64,000 nt of DNA from Streptomyces flavotricini (GTDB taxonomy: Bacteria > Actinomycetota > Actinomycetes > Streptomycetales > Streptomycetaceae): assembly GCF_020639365.1 (NCBI RefSeq), contig NZ_JAINUL010000001.1, positions 8,450,546 through 8,514,545 of the forward strand, given 5' to 3'. Below the pieces are notes generated by a model. The model did not search any database. It was not told where the DNA came from and saw only the letters and a list, made by a program, of their open reading frames with translations. The translations under genes and the position numbers were made by a program. Positions 1 to 8,274 of the stretch are shown here, piece by piece (the first letter of the stretch is position 1; each line of letters starts with the position of its first letter).

Positions 1-3
1 CTA

Positions 4-1240
4 GTGCTGTGACCGGGAAGGTTTGCCGGGTTGTTCCTGGTGCTGGTTGGACATGAGTTCTCCAAGCAGCGTGGGGAGGCGTGATGGCGAAACCGGTCCG
101 GGTTCGCGGGCTGACGGAGCAGGAGGGCCAGAAACTCCAGCACATCGTCCGGCGGGGCAGCACGAGTTCGGTGCGGTTTCGGCGGGCGATGATGCTGCTG
201 GCTTCGGCCGGCGGCAGTACGGTCCCGGTCATAGCCCGCCTGGTCCAGGCGGACGAGGACACCGTCCGCGACGTGATCCACACGTTCAACGAGATCGGGC
301 TCGCATGCCTGAACCCTCGGTGGGCGGGAGGCCGTCCCCGCCTTCTCGATCGTGACGACGAGGACTTCGTCGTCCAGACGGCCGCCACTCGTCCGACCGT
401 GCTGGGCAAGCCCTTCACCCGCTGGTCGATCCGAAAGCTCGCCGATCACCTGCGCAGGAACACTGCCCGGCCCGTCCGGATCGGCCGGGAGGCACTGCGG
501 TGCTTACTGGCCCGCCGCGGGATCTCCTTCCAGCGCACGAAGACCTGGAAGGAGTCCCCGGATGAGGCCTTCGACGCGAAGCTCGCCCGCATCGAGTACG
601 CGATCAACGAGCGGCCGGACCGCACGTTCGCGTTCGACGAGTTCGGGCCTTTGGGGATCCGCCCCACCGCCGGCTCCTGCTGGGCCGAGCAGACCCGGCC
701 CGACCGCCTGCCGGCCACCTATCGGCGCACCCACGGCGTCACCTACTTCCACGGCTGCTACTCGGTCGGCGACGACCAGATGTGGGGGATCAACCGGCGC
801 CGCAAAGGCATCGACCACACCTGGACCGCGTTGAGAACGATCCGTGCCGCCCGCCCGGACGGCGCCCCGATCTACGTGATCCTCGACAACCTCTCCGCCC
901 ACCTCAACTGGAAAATCCGCAGGTGGGCGGCTCGCAACAAGGTCGAGCTGTGCTTCACCCCGACCTACGCCTCCTGGGCCAACCCGATCGAAGCCCACTT
1001 CGGACCGCTACGGCAGTTCACCCTGGCCAACTCGAACCACCCCAACCACACCGTCCAGACCCGGGCCCTGCACGCCTACCTGCGCTGGCGCAACACGAAC
1101 GCACGCCACCCCGACGTCCTTGCCGCCCAACGACGCGAACGCGCCCGCATCCGCAGCGAGAAAGGCATCCGCTGGGGCGGCAGACCCCTACCCTCCGCGG
1201 CCTGACCGCTCAACCCGGCGAACCTTCCCGGTCACAGCAC
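4..1240 (+). mobile_element. IS630-family insertion sequence with intact terminal inverted repeats
   Basis: The left end (from position 4, GTGCTGTGACCGGGAAGGTT) and the reverse complement of the right end (ending at 1240) match over about 30 bases with one mismatch. Both ends are flanked directly by TA (2-3 and 1241-1242), the target duplicated by IS630/Tc1-mariner elements. The element carries a single transposase gene and has landed in or next to an older IS630-type transposase, whose 3' part survives downstream. Confidence 0.88.
81..1205 (+). CDS. IS630-family DDE transposase
   Basis: This 374-residue protein starts at GTG 81, with ATG 84 immediately inside it. Residues 10-80 form the helix-turn-helix DNA-binding region of IS630 transposases. 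The catalytic triad is readable: the first Asp in FAFDEFGP, the second Asp in VILDNLSAH, and the Glu in SWANPIEAHFG. The length and the position between two good inverted repeats suggest an intact and possibly active cut-and-paste element. The gene stops 35 bases before the right end, as expected for a compact IS. Confidence 0.93.
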   Translation: MMAKPVRVRGLTEQEGQKLQHIVRRGSTSSVRFRRAMMLLASAGGSTVPVIARLVQADEDTVRDVIHTFNEIGLACLNPRWAGGRPRLLDRDDEDFVVQTAATRPTVLGKPFTRWSIRKLADHLRRNTARPVRIGREALRCLLARRGISFQRTKTWKESPDEAFDAKLARIEYAINERPDRTFAFDEFGPLGIRPTAGSCWAEQTRPDRLPATYRRTHGVTYFHGCYSVGDDQMWGINRRRKGIDHTWTALRTIRAARPDGAPIYVILDNLSAHLNWKIRRWAARNKVELCFTPTYASWANPIEAHFGPLRQFTLANSNHPNHTVQTRALHAYLRWRNTNARHPDVLAAQRRERARIRSEKGIRWGGRPLPSAA

Positions 1241-1242
1241 TA

Positions 1243-1505
1243 GGCGAGCATGGGTCGCCGAACAGGACTGGCTGACCCTGGAGCGATTACCCGCCTACGC
1301 TCCGGAGCTGAACCCGGTGGAACTGCTGTGGTCCTCACTCAAGAAACGCGAACTCGCCAACCTCGCCGGCGACCACCTCGCAGACGTAGCCGACGCCACC
1401 GAACACGGCATCCACCACAACCCACAACTGCCATGGTCCTTCCTCACCCACACCGGACTCACCATCCACCCACCACACCCACCGAACTTACGAAAAGATC
1501 AGTAG
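1243..1505 (+). pseudogene. 3' fragment of a second IS630-type transposase
   Basis: Reading from the TA junction at 1241, the frame encodes WLTLERLPAYAPELNPVELL followed by WSSLKKREL and a basic tail to the stop at 1505. This is the C-terminal DDE portion of a different IS630-type transposase, with NPVE carrying the catalytic Glu. The 5' part is absent because the intact element at 4-1240 sits immediately upstream. It cannot encode a working transposase. Confidence 0.7.
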
Positions 1506-1615
1506 TGCCGAGACGATCAGTCGCGTTGAGTCTCGCGGGAGGCCGGATGTCCGCTTCTGCGGGAGTTTCAGCGGGTGATGCGCCTGGTCGACCGATTTCC
1601 CCGATCGAAACGGGC

Positions 1616-2668
1616 TTACTGGAGGGGGCCGTAGGCGATGTGAAGGCGGCCGGGGCTCCCGCTGATGGCCGGCTCCGACATCGTCCTCGGACCGGGGGTG
1701 GCGCTGAATCCGCTCCAGGCGGTGCCTTGGACGTGTTGAGATGGACATGTGAGTCCAGGCCCCGGACTGCGCAGTACAGGATGCCGCCGAGGACGCCCAG
1801 GGCCGGGGCGCTGTCGGACATTCCGCCCAGGTTCGATGCCGCGGACCAGGCGCTGCCGTCGTGACTCAGCACGTAGGTCTTGCCGTCGAAGCCGACGCAG
1901 GCGAGGTAGAGCTTGCCTCCGGAGGCGGCCAGTGGCGGAGCGTAGAACGTCTTCAGGCCCCCGACTCGCACGAGGTTGCTCCACGTGGTGCCGGTGAGCC
2001 AGGAGAGGTGGACGTTGGCGTCGCCGTGCTGGCCGTGGCCGTGGATCGCGCAGTGCAGTACCCCGGGCCGGCTGGCCAGAGCCGGGGCGGCCGAGCCGTA
2101 CGCGGGAGCGTGACGGCCTGGCCCCAGCTGCCGGAATGGTTGGCGGTGACGTGCACCCGTTTCTGCGGGTCGCAGGTGCCCACATGCAAGGAGCCTTCAT
2201 GCACGGCCAGGGCCGGCGGGGTCCCGGTCCAGACGTTGGGCTCGTATCCGTAACCTTGCCAGACGCCACCGCTGAACTTGCCGATGTGAGTGCCGGAGTT
2301 CAGGCTCCGGGACGCGACGTAGAGGTCGTCGTTGAAGAACGCCATCGAGTGCCCTGCGTCGGTGACCCCGGCGGCCGTGGCTGGGGCGCCCCAGTTGCCG
2401 TTCAGGGGGAGAGGGCCTTGATTTCGCCGGGTGCGTCGGCCGACGGCGGGTTGCCGACCCACTTGAGGTGGCGGAGGTGGCAGCCCTCGCTGCCACCTCC
2501 GAATCGCCAGCCGGTGCTCGCGCCGGCCGCCAGCAGGCGCAACGCGGCCTGGTCGAAGACGAGGGTGCGCTGCTGGACCAGGCCGTCGGCGTTCTTGAAC
2601 AGGTCGATCAGCCAGGCGACCATCGCGGCCAGTTCGGCGTACTGGAGCATCTGGCCGTACTCGGGCAC
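1616..2668 (-). pseudogene. Multiply frameshifted beta-propeller-like protein
   Basis: Continuous protein-like sequence on the minus strand is spread over different frames. It starts near GTG 2668 (MPEYGQMLQYAELAAMVAWL), changes frame near 2402, near 2115 and near 1740, and ends at 1616 (GRLHIAYGPLQ). The middle and C-terminal parts contain repeated blade-like units such as LYVASRSLNSGTHIG, LHVGTCDPQKRVHV, LYLACVGFDGKTYVLSHDG and LYCAVRGLDSHVHL, resembling lectin or sialidase-like propellers. I do not recognise the exact family. Three breaks argue for decay next to the IS elements, although sequence error cannot be excluded. Confidence 0.5.
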
Positions 2669-2789
2669 CGCGTCGAAGGAGGGGCTGAGGTGACACGCTC
2701 AGAACGCCGGTTGGGCCGACGCAGGCGCAAGCTGCGGAGTCGGTGCCGGGCCCGGCCGCACTCGGGCCGGTGTGGCGTACGAGCAGAAG

Positions 2790-3446
2790 TTATGGACAGG
2801 TGTTGGTGTCTGTCTGTTGTCGGGCGTCCGGGGTGGTGTGGCCGCTGGCGGTGAAGATGCGGTCGAGGTGGTGGCGGAGTACGGCGATGGCTGAGTCTGG
2901 TGTCCGTTGGGCGACGAGGATGCTGGTGCCCATGGTCGCGGTCATGGCGAGCAGGCTGATGGCCTCGGTGCGTGCGTCGGCGCCGGGATCGGCCAGGCCT
3001 GCCGCCTGGGCTCCTGCGAGCAGGCCGGTGAGGGTGTTCTCGGCCGCGTCGGGGTTGTCGATGAAGGGCTGGGCGGCGAGGGCTCCGTCGGTGACGGACA
3101 GGATCGAGTAGGAGCTGTACAGGAGGTGGAAGGTGCGGCTCTCCTGGTCGGTCGGCAGGGAGGCGAGCAGCAGCGCCTCGATGGCCGCGCGCGGGCCCGG
3201 GTTCGGGCCGACGGCGGCGAGACGGGAGCCCACGCGGGCGGTGAAGCGGTCGGTCAGGTGTTGGAGGCCGTAGAAGAGCAGCTTCTCCTTGGTCTCGAAG
3301 TAGTACTGCACGAGCCGGAGGGATACGCCGGCCTCGGCGGCCACGTCGCGCATGCCGACGGCGTGCAGCCCTCGCCGCCCGGCGACTTGGATGAGCGCTT
3401 CGGCGATCTGTGTGCGCCGTTCCTCGTGGTCCACGCGCTTTGGCAT
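2790..3446 (-). CDS. TetR-family transcriptional repressor
   Basis: The 218-residue protein starts at ATG 3446 (MPKRVDHEERRTQIAEALIQ). The frame is open further upstream, but that extension crosses the promoter and is unlikely to be translated. Residues 10-57 form a TetR N-terminal helix-turn-helix, with recognition segment MRDVAAEAGVSLRLVQYYF and the family signature YYFETKEKLL. The variable C-terminal part would bind an unknown ligand. It is transcribed divergently from the alpha/beta hydrolase at 3579, and the 130 bases between them hold a repeated palindromic operator, so it very likely represses itself and the hydrolase. Confidence 0.92.
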   Translation of the reverse strand: MPKRVDHEERRTQIAEALIQVAGRRGLHAVGMRDVAAEAGVSLRLVQYYFETKEKLLFYGLQHLTDRFTARVGSRLAAVGPNPGPRAAIEALLLASLPTDQESRTFHLLYSSYSILSVTDGALAAQPFIDNPDAAENTLTGLLAGAQAAGLADPGADARTEAISLLAMTATMGTSILVAQRTPDSAIAVLRHHLDRIFTASGHTTPDARQQTDTNTCP

Positions 3447-3510
3447 CAGTGCTGTCTCCGGCCGTGGGGTGGGTGGTTCAGGGGCTCGTCCGGTTCGGTC
3501 CGAAATCTGC

Positions 3511-3539
3511 ATGGTACCGTCGTACCATAAATATGGTAC
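3511..3539. promoter_or_regulatory. Overlapping palindromic operator between TetR gene and hydrolase
   Basis: Three copies of the half-site ATGGTAC / GTACCAT alternate in orientation: ATGGTAC at 3511-3517, GTACCAT at 3522-3528, ATGGTAC at 3533-3539. The last two form GTACCATAAATATGGTAC (3522-3539), a perfect 8+2+8 palindrome. The regular 11-base phasing would place two TetR dimers on one DNA segment. Its position between the divergent genes makes it the probable operator for both. Confidence 0.75.
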
Positions 3540-3578
3540 GTTCGTATCACGAAGAGCGGATCTTCCTGGAGGTGCCCC

Positions 3579-4529
3579 GTGCCCGAGAACACGACCCGAG
3601 TACGCCGCGACATCGGCCACTACGTGAGCGACGAACTGCGCGATCGGTACTTCGCCGCCTGCGACGTCCTCTACGCGAAGGGAGCGCCCATCCGCTCCGA
3701 GACGGACGTCGAGACCAGCTTCGGCACCACCCACGTCTACCGGTACGGCCCCGCCGACCCTGCAGCCGAGTCACGCACACCCGTGGTCCTCATACACGGT
3801 TCGGGAGGCTGCTCCGCCCAGTGGTATCCCAACACCGTCGCCCTCAGCGCCGAGCGCCCCGTCTACGCTCTCGACACTCCCGGCGACCCCGGCCGCAGCG
3901 TCCAGTGCGAACCGATGTGGCAGCCCGAGCGCGCGGCGCAGTGGATGGACGAGGCCCTCGACGCGCTGGGCCTCGACAAGGTCCACCTGGTCGGCTCCTC
4001 GTACGGTGGCTGGCTGGTCATCAACCAGGCCCACCTTCGGCCCGGGCGGCTCGCCTCGGTCACCGCCCTCGACCCGGGCGGCCTGGAGAAGGTCGGCCTG
4101 CGCTTCTTCGTCTGGATCTTCGCCAGCCTCTTCGCCACCTACGCCCCCAAGGCGTGGCGCCCCCGCCTCGCCAAGTGGCTGGAGCAGCCGGTAATCGTCG
4201 TCCCCGAGCTCCGCGCGATGATCCAGGCCAGCGTGAAGGCCTTCCGGATCCGCCGCCCCGCGCCGCTGCCGCTGTCGGACGCGGAACTGGGCTCCATCCG
4301 GACGCCGTTCTACCTGATCATGGGCAAGCGCAGCCTGCTCGTACACCCCAAGCGGCAGCTGGAACGCGTACCGCGCCTGATCCCCGGCGCCCGCGCCGAG
4401 ATCGTCGCCGCGACCGGCCACGGCCCACAGATCGACCACCCCAACCTGGTCAACGCCCGGATGCTGAGTTTCATGGACGACATCGACTCCCTCGATCCTG
4501 CGGCGGCACGGGGCGCCACGGGCGCGTAG
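3579..4529 (+). CDS. Alpha/beta-fold hydrolase
   Basis: This 316-residue protein begins at GTG 3579, about five bases after a GGAGGTG ribosome binding site. It has the alpha/beta hydrolase order: oxyanion region VVLIHGSGGCSAQWY, nucleophile elbow GSSYGG (Ser), and the catalytic His in ATGHGPQID near the C-terminus. The substrate cannot be told from sequence; esterase or epoxide-hydrolase-like activity is possible. The operator shared with the divergent TetR gene suggests expression is induced by a small molecule, perhaps its substrate. Confidence 0.85.
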   Translation: MPENTTRVRRDIGHYVSDELRDRYFAACDVLYAKGAPIRSETDVETSFGTTHVYRYGPADPAAESRTPVVLIHGSGGCSAQWYPNTVALSAERPVYALDTPGDPGRSVQCEPMWQPERAAQWMDEALDALGLDKVHLVGSSYGGWLVINQAHLRPGRLASVTALDPGGLEKVGLRFFVWIFASLFATYAPKAWRPRLAKWLEQPVIVVPELRAMIQASVKAFRIRRPAPLPLSDAELGSIRTPFYLIMGKRSLLVHPKRQLERVPRLIPGARAEIVAATGHGPQIDHPNLVNARMLSFMDDIDSLDPAAARGATGA

Positions 4530-4563
4530 CCGCGAGGGCCGCAGTCGCGAACTGTCCAACAGT

Positions 4564-4785
4564 GCACAACAGAAGTTCGACGGGCACCGGACCGTGCTCC
4601 GGGTCACGGACGAGACGGTGGTGTTGTACGCGCGCTCGGGCCGTGTGGTGACCGCTCTGTGGATGGACCTGGCCCTGGCGGCGCAGCGGAGCTTGCGGCC
4701 GGGGACGGTGCTGGACGGCGAGGCGGTGATCTGGCGCAAGGGTGCGCTGGATTCCTCGGCCGTGCAGGCGCGGGCCGCCTCGACC
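4564..4785 (+). pseudogene. Fragment of an ATP-dependent DNA ligase
   Basis: The frame reads QQKFDGHRTVLRVTDETVVL, then ARSGRVVTALWMDLALAAQ and GTVLDGEAVIW. This matches the nucleotidyl-transferase core of ATP-dependent ligases (LigC/LigD type): KxDGxR with the adenylated Lys, then SRSG..T, then LDGE. About 75 residues survive. There is no plausible start codon with a ribosome binding site, and the similarity stops before the downstream motifs, so this is a relic. Confidence 0.6.
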
Positions 4786-4799
4786 TCGGCGAGGGCCCG

Positions 4800-5196
4800 C
4801 GCTGTGGAGGCTGGCCTGCAATCCCTCGGCCTGCTCGACGACTGCGGCGAGGAGAGCGTCGCAACGGGCGCTGCGCATCTCCTTCAGGGCTGTGTCCCCG
4901 GGAATGGCCCGCCACACCCCGCCAAGCCGGTCCAGTGCCTGCGCCTTCCACACGTCGCGGAAGCGCGGCCAGACCCCGGGCGGCAGGCAGTTGCCGGGGC
5001 GGGCGCCGGTCGGCCAGGTGTGTCGGCAGCAGCATGTTCGCGCTGCGCAGGTAGTCCGTCTCGGCCTTGTAGGAGATCGCCACGGCGGTGGTGCGCGCTC
5101 CGTGGTCGGAACGTTGTCCACGCGCCGGGCAGCTGCACCGGCAGCGTCGCCCTGGGCGCTCAGTTCGGCGATCGCCCGATGCCAGCGGCTACTCAC
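4800..5196 (-). pseudogene. Frameshifted remnant, family not recognised
   Basis: A GTG at 5196 opens a protein-like stretch (SSRWHRAIAELSAQGD). It changes frame near 5095 to ISYKAETDYLRSANMLLPTH and again near 5010 to PGVWPRFRDVWKAQALDRLG. Composition and codon use are protein-like across the joins, so this appears to be a broken gene of about 130 residues. I recognise no domain. It ends against the ligase fragment, which lies on the other strand. Confidence 0.35.
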
Positions 5197-5406
5197 CGGC
5201 TGCCCCCTTCCGTGCCTGTGCGGGTAGCAGCCCCACGTGGCCACCCGCACGGTCGGACATGCCATACTCCCCAGCCCCGTCCCGCCGCCGTGCAGTGCGC
5301 GCTGAACGGCGGCTTCGCCGACGACGTCGGCCACCGGAGCCTGCCGTAGCGGCGACCGGGGAAATCGGCTGCGGCCCGGCGGCGTTCGTCCCTTACCCTC
5401 GCGACC

Positions 5407-6714
5407 ATGCGCAACTCGACGATCCGTGCGGTCAACCGGCTCACCGCACGCTGGGCCGAACAAGCCGTCGCCGACGACACCGGCACGGTCCTCACGGCCG
5501 TGGGGGTCTGGCCCCTGCTCGCCCTCCTGGCCGACGGCGCGGCCGGCCCCGCCCGCGGGGAACTCTCCGAAGCCCTCGGCATATCCGCCGACTCGGCGGC
5601 CGCGGCCGCACGCGAACTCCTCGCCGACCTGGCCGGCGTACGGGGCCTCCAGACGGCCACGGGGCTGTGGGCCCTGCAGGAGCTGCCCCTGGAGCAGCGG
5701 TGGCTGGACGCGCTCCCGAACGGCGCGCACGGGCTGCTGACCGGCGACCCCGACACCGACGCCAAGACCCTGGACGCCTGGGCCGCCGAACGCACGGGCG
5801 GCCTGGTCGAGCGGATGCCGGTCGACTTCCCGCCGCCCCCCGCGCACACCCAGCTGGTGCTCGCCTCGGCGCTGGCCCAGCGGCTGCGCTGGATCCAGCC
5901 GTTCCGCTCCGGGACCGTCGAGCCGTCCGAAGGCCCCTGGGCCGGACGGGGCCTCACCGCGCTGCGCCGCAGCACCACCCTCCTGGACCGGGTCCGCGTG
6001 GCGCAGACCCCGGCGGGTCCGGTCACGGTGCTCGAGGTGGTCGGCGACGGCGGCGTGGACGTCCACCTGGTGCTGGGCGCACCCGGTGCGTCGCCGCGCC
6101 GGGTGCTGTCCGCAGGGGTGGACGTGGTGACCCGCGCGCTCGCGGCCACCGGCGCGAGCCTGCTGCCCGAGGGGAACCCGGGTCCCGGCCTGCGCATCGG
6201 GACAGTCCTGTCTCCGGATCCGGAGCCGTATCTCCACATCCAGACGACGGCTTTCGACGTGACCGCCGAGCACGATCTCCTCGACCATCGCGGCCTGTTC
6301 GGCCTCGCCTCCGCCTCGGACACCGGCGCCGGCCACTTCCCGGGGATCAGCCCCCGCCCCCTGGCCGTGGGCTCGGCACGCCAGTCGGTGCTGGCCCGCT
6401 TCCATGCCGAGGGCTTCGAGGCCGCGGCCGTGACGGCCGTCGCGGCGTGCGTCGGCGCGGCCGCACCGCCCCGGTTCCGCTACCGCACCCGGCAGGCCGA
6501 GGTCTGCTTCGACCGCCCCTTCGGCTTCCTCGCCGTCCACCGCACCTCCCGCCTGGTGCTCGCAGCGGGCTGGGTCACCGATCCCCTGCCGTACGAGGAG
6601 CCCGAGTACCCCGAGTACGAGGAGTGGCAGAAGCGGGCCGAGGAAGAGGCAGCGGACGCCGAGTGGGAGGCGGAGCAGCGGGCCTCGGCGGAGCGGGCGG
6701 AGCAAGCGCAGTGA
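5407..6714 (+). CDS. Serpin-family protein (proteinase inhibitor I4-like)
   Basis: The 435-residue protein starts at ATG 5407. It shows a degenerate serpin layout: an N-terminal helical region (VGVWPLLALLADGAAG), a central sheet region, and a C-terminal strand FDRPFGFLAVHRTSRLVLAA that corresponds to the conserved serpin end DRPFLF...G.ILF.G. A highly charged Glu-rich tail follows (residues about 400-435). There is no signal peptide, so it would act inside the cell. Inhibitory activity is uncertain because the reactive-centre loop is hard to place. It is translationally coupled to the acetyltransferase downstream (GTGA overlap). Confidence 0.75.
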   Translation: MRNSTIRAVNRLTARWAEQAVADDTGTVLTAVGVWPLLALLADGAAGPARGELSEALGISADSAAAAARELLADLAGVRGLQTATGLWALQELPLEQRWLDALPNGAHGLLTGDPDTDAKTLDAWAAERTGGLVERMPVDFPPPPAHTQLVLASALAQRLRWIQPFRSGTVEPSEGPWAGRGLTALRRSTTLLDRVRVAQTPAGPVTVLEVVGDGGVDVHLVLGAPGASPRRVLSAGVDVVTRALAATGASLLPEGNPGPGLRIGTVLSPDPEPYLHIQTTAFDVTAEHDLLDHRGLFGLASASDTGAGHFPGISPRPLAVGSARQSVLARFHAEGFEAAAVTAVAACVGAAAPPRFRYRTRQAEVCFDRPFGFLAVHRTSRLVLAAGWVTDPLPYEEPEYPEYEEWQKRAEEEAADAEWEAEQRASAERAEQAQ

Positions 6715-7400
6715 GCGTCGCCGAGGGCCCCGGCGCGCCGGAGGAGAGGCCGGGCCTGCGCATCCGGCGGAGGGCCGAAGACGATGTCGAGGCGTGCCTG
6801 CGCGTCCTCGCGGAGGTCCACCGGCACGACGGCTACCCTCTCAACTGGCCTGTGCAGCCCGGCGCCTGGCTGTCGGACGGCCCCCTGCTCGGCTCCTGGG
6901 TGGCCGAGCTCGACGGCCGCCCCGTCGGGCACATCGGCCTGTCGCACGCGGCCGCGGGCGATTCGGCCCCCGCCCTGTGGAGCGGGCGGACCGGCGCGCC
7001 ACCGGAGGCGGCCGCCGTGGTCACCCGGCTGTTCGTCTCTCCCGGCGCCAGGGGGCACTCCCTCGGCGCCCTGCTGGTCGGGCGGGCAGTGGAGGAAGCA
7101 CAGCGGCACGGACTGCATCCGGTGCTCGACGTCCTGTCCGGCGATGCCGCCGCGGCAGCCCTGTACGAGCGGCTGGGCTGGGAGCTGATGGACACCGTCG
7201 AACAGCAGTGGAGTCCGCAGCAGACGGTGTACGTCCGGTGCTATGCCGCCCCGCTCGCCGCCCGGTGGGCCTCGGCCAGCGCCCTCGTTTCGCAGAAGGA
7301 CGGGACGCGGCCGGTGCCGCCGCGGCCCGACACCCGGCACCGGCACGTGGTGTACGCCGGCCAGGGAGCCGCGCCTTCCGGGGGTCAGGGGGAGTACTAG
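6711..7400 (+). CDS. GNAT-family N-acetyltransferase
   Basis: The 229-residue protein starts at GTG 6711, which overlaps the serpin stop codon by four bases. Residues 15-150 form a GNAT fold: LRIRRRAEDDVEACLRVLAE, then VTRLFVSPGARGHSLGALLV (the R/QxxGxG/A acetyl-CoA loop, here RGHSLG) and AAALYERLGWEL. The C-terminal 60 residues are low-complexity and probably disordered. The substrate is unknown. Coupling to the serpin implies co-expression. Confidence 0.85.
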   Translation: MSVAEGPGAPEERPGLRIRRRAEDDVEACLRVLAEVHRHDGYPLNWPVQPGAWLSDGPLLGSWVAELDGRPVGHIGLSHAAAGDSAPALWSGRTGAPPEAAAVVTRLFVSPGARGHSLGALLVGRAVEEAQRHGLHPVLDVLSGDAAAAALYERLGWELMDTVEQQWSPQQTVYVRCYAAPLAARWASASALVSQKDGTRPVPPRPDTRHRHVVYAGQGAAPSGGQGEY

Positions 7401-7660
7401 CTGTCGGCCAAGGGGATCCGGTACGCGGCCGACTGATCACCAGACGGTGACATCATCCGGCCGTAGGGCCGACTCATCCTGCCTGCCGGAATGCGACCAA
7501 GATCGGCCGGACAGGTTCCAGCCGCCGCCGACCCCGGACGCACGTGGAACGGCATACGGTTTCGCGTGGTGGCCTGGGGTTCGCGAGGCGTCTTGGACGG
7601 GTGGTGCTGCGCAGGGGTCACGCTCTGGCGTGAACACCTTGACGGACGTACGAGCGGGTT

Positions 7661-7984
7661 TCAGGTTCGCGCGGGCCCGGTGGCCTTGGGTGGGCAGGCG
7701 AGGCGTGATCCGAGGCGGGACCGCATGTCGCCTGCGGCTGCGCGTACCTCGTCGGAGCGGGTCTCTTCCTCGAACGCGCCGAGCAGCATCATGATCGCCG
7801 TGGCTTCGTCGCCCGTGAGCAGTTTCAGGCGGGTGTCGGTCACCGCGTCCAGGAGCACGCTCAGGAAGTCTTCGTCGTCCATGTCCATGTCCATGTCCAT
7901 GTCCATGTCCATGTCGGGTTCAACGCCGTGCCGCGGCCACGGGTCACCGCGGCCGTACCCGCCTGCGGTAGCGGGGCCTGGCAT
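7661..7984 (-). CDS. Hypothetical protein with Met-Asp tandem repeat
   Basis: A 107-residue reading frame runs from ATG 7984. The conserved-looking part is DEDFLSVLLDAVTDTRLKLL followed by TGDEATAIMMLLGAFEEETR, an acidic helical domain of unknown function. It is preceded by six Met-Asp units encoded by a perfect hexanucleotide repeat. Because each repeat contains an ATG, the true start could be any of them, and slippage would only change repeat number without shifting the frame. No close family is recognised. Confidence 0.5.
   Translation of the reverse strand: MPGPATAGGYGRGDPWPRHGVEPDMDMDMDMDMDMDDEDFLSVLLDAVTDTRLKLLTGDEATAIMMLLGAFEEETRSDEVRAAAGDMRSRLGSRLACPPKATGPART
7878..7913. repeat. (TCCATG)6 hexanucleotide tandem repeat
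   Basis: Six perfect copies of TCCATG occupy 7878-7913 inside the gene at 7661-7984 and encode alternating Met and Asp on the minus strand. It is a simple in-frame microsatellite able to expand or contract by slippage. Confidence 0.95.
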
Positions 7985-8274
7985 TCCCTCCGGGGCCTGC
8001 TTCTCAACGCCTCGCTGCCCCTCTCGTCCCCCCCGTTACCTTCTTCGTGGCTCCGCAATGGGGCTACCGGCCTTCGGGTCCGGCATGACTTCCCCCCCCT
8101 TGTTGCAGTTAATGATCCGGGGGGTGGTGTCACCGGTCCCGGAGGCATCGACAGACCGCTGATGAGGGGCTTGAGCACCGGCTTCACCCGGGCCGGAAGA
8201 GCTCTCCGTAACGTGGGTGTGGCAGCTCGGTGCCGAGGCAAGGCCGGACGAAAGCGTGATGGAGGGGCCTGCAC
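7985..8274. other. Non-coding leader of the IS110-type element
   Basis: No convincing gene is seen. IS110-group elements carry a structured non-coding left end upstream of the recombinase gene, which encodes the bridge RNA. This segment sits in that position and has several short complementary stretches (for example ACCGGCCTTCGGGTCCGG near 8068-8085). The element end cannot be fixed by eye because IS110 elements lack long terminal inverted repeats. Confidence 0.3.

Noticed and set aside
3410..4651. A 413-codon plus-strand frame overlapping the hydrolase
   Set aside because: It is Arg/Pro-rich shadow sequence; the hydrolase frame has the GSSYGG and GHG motifs and a ribosome binding site.
4471..6705. 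A 744-codon minus-strand frame
   Set aside because: Over most of its length it is the complement of the serpin gene; only a short piece near 4.8-5.2 kb looks protein-like and is listed separately as a remnant.
7878..7913. Possible CRISPR array
   Set aside because: The repeat is a contiguous 6-base microsatellite with no spacers.
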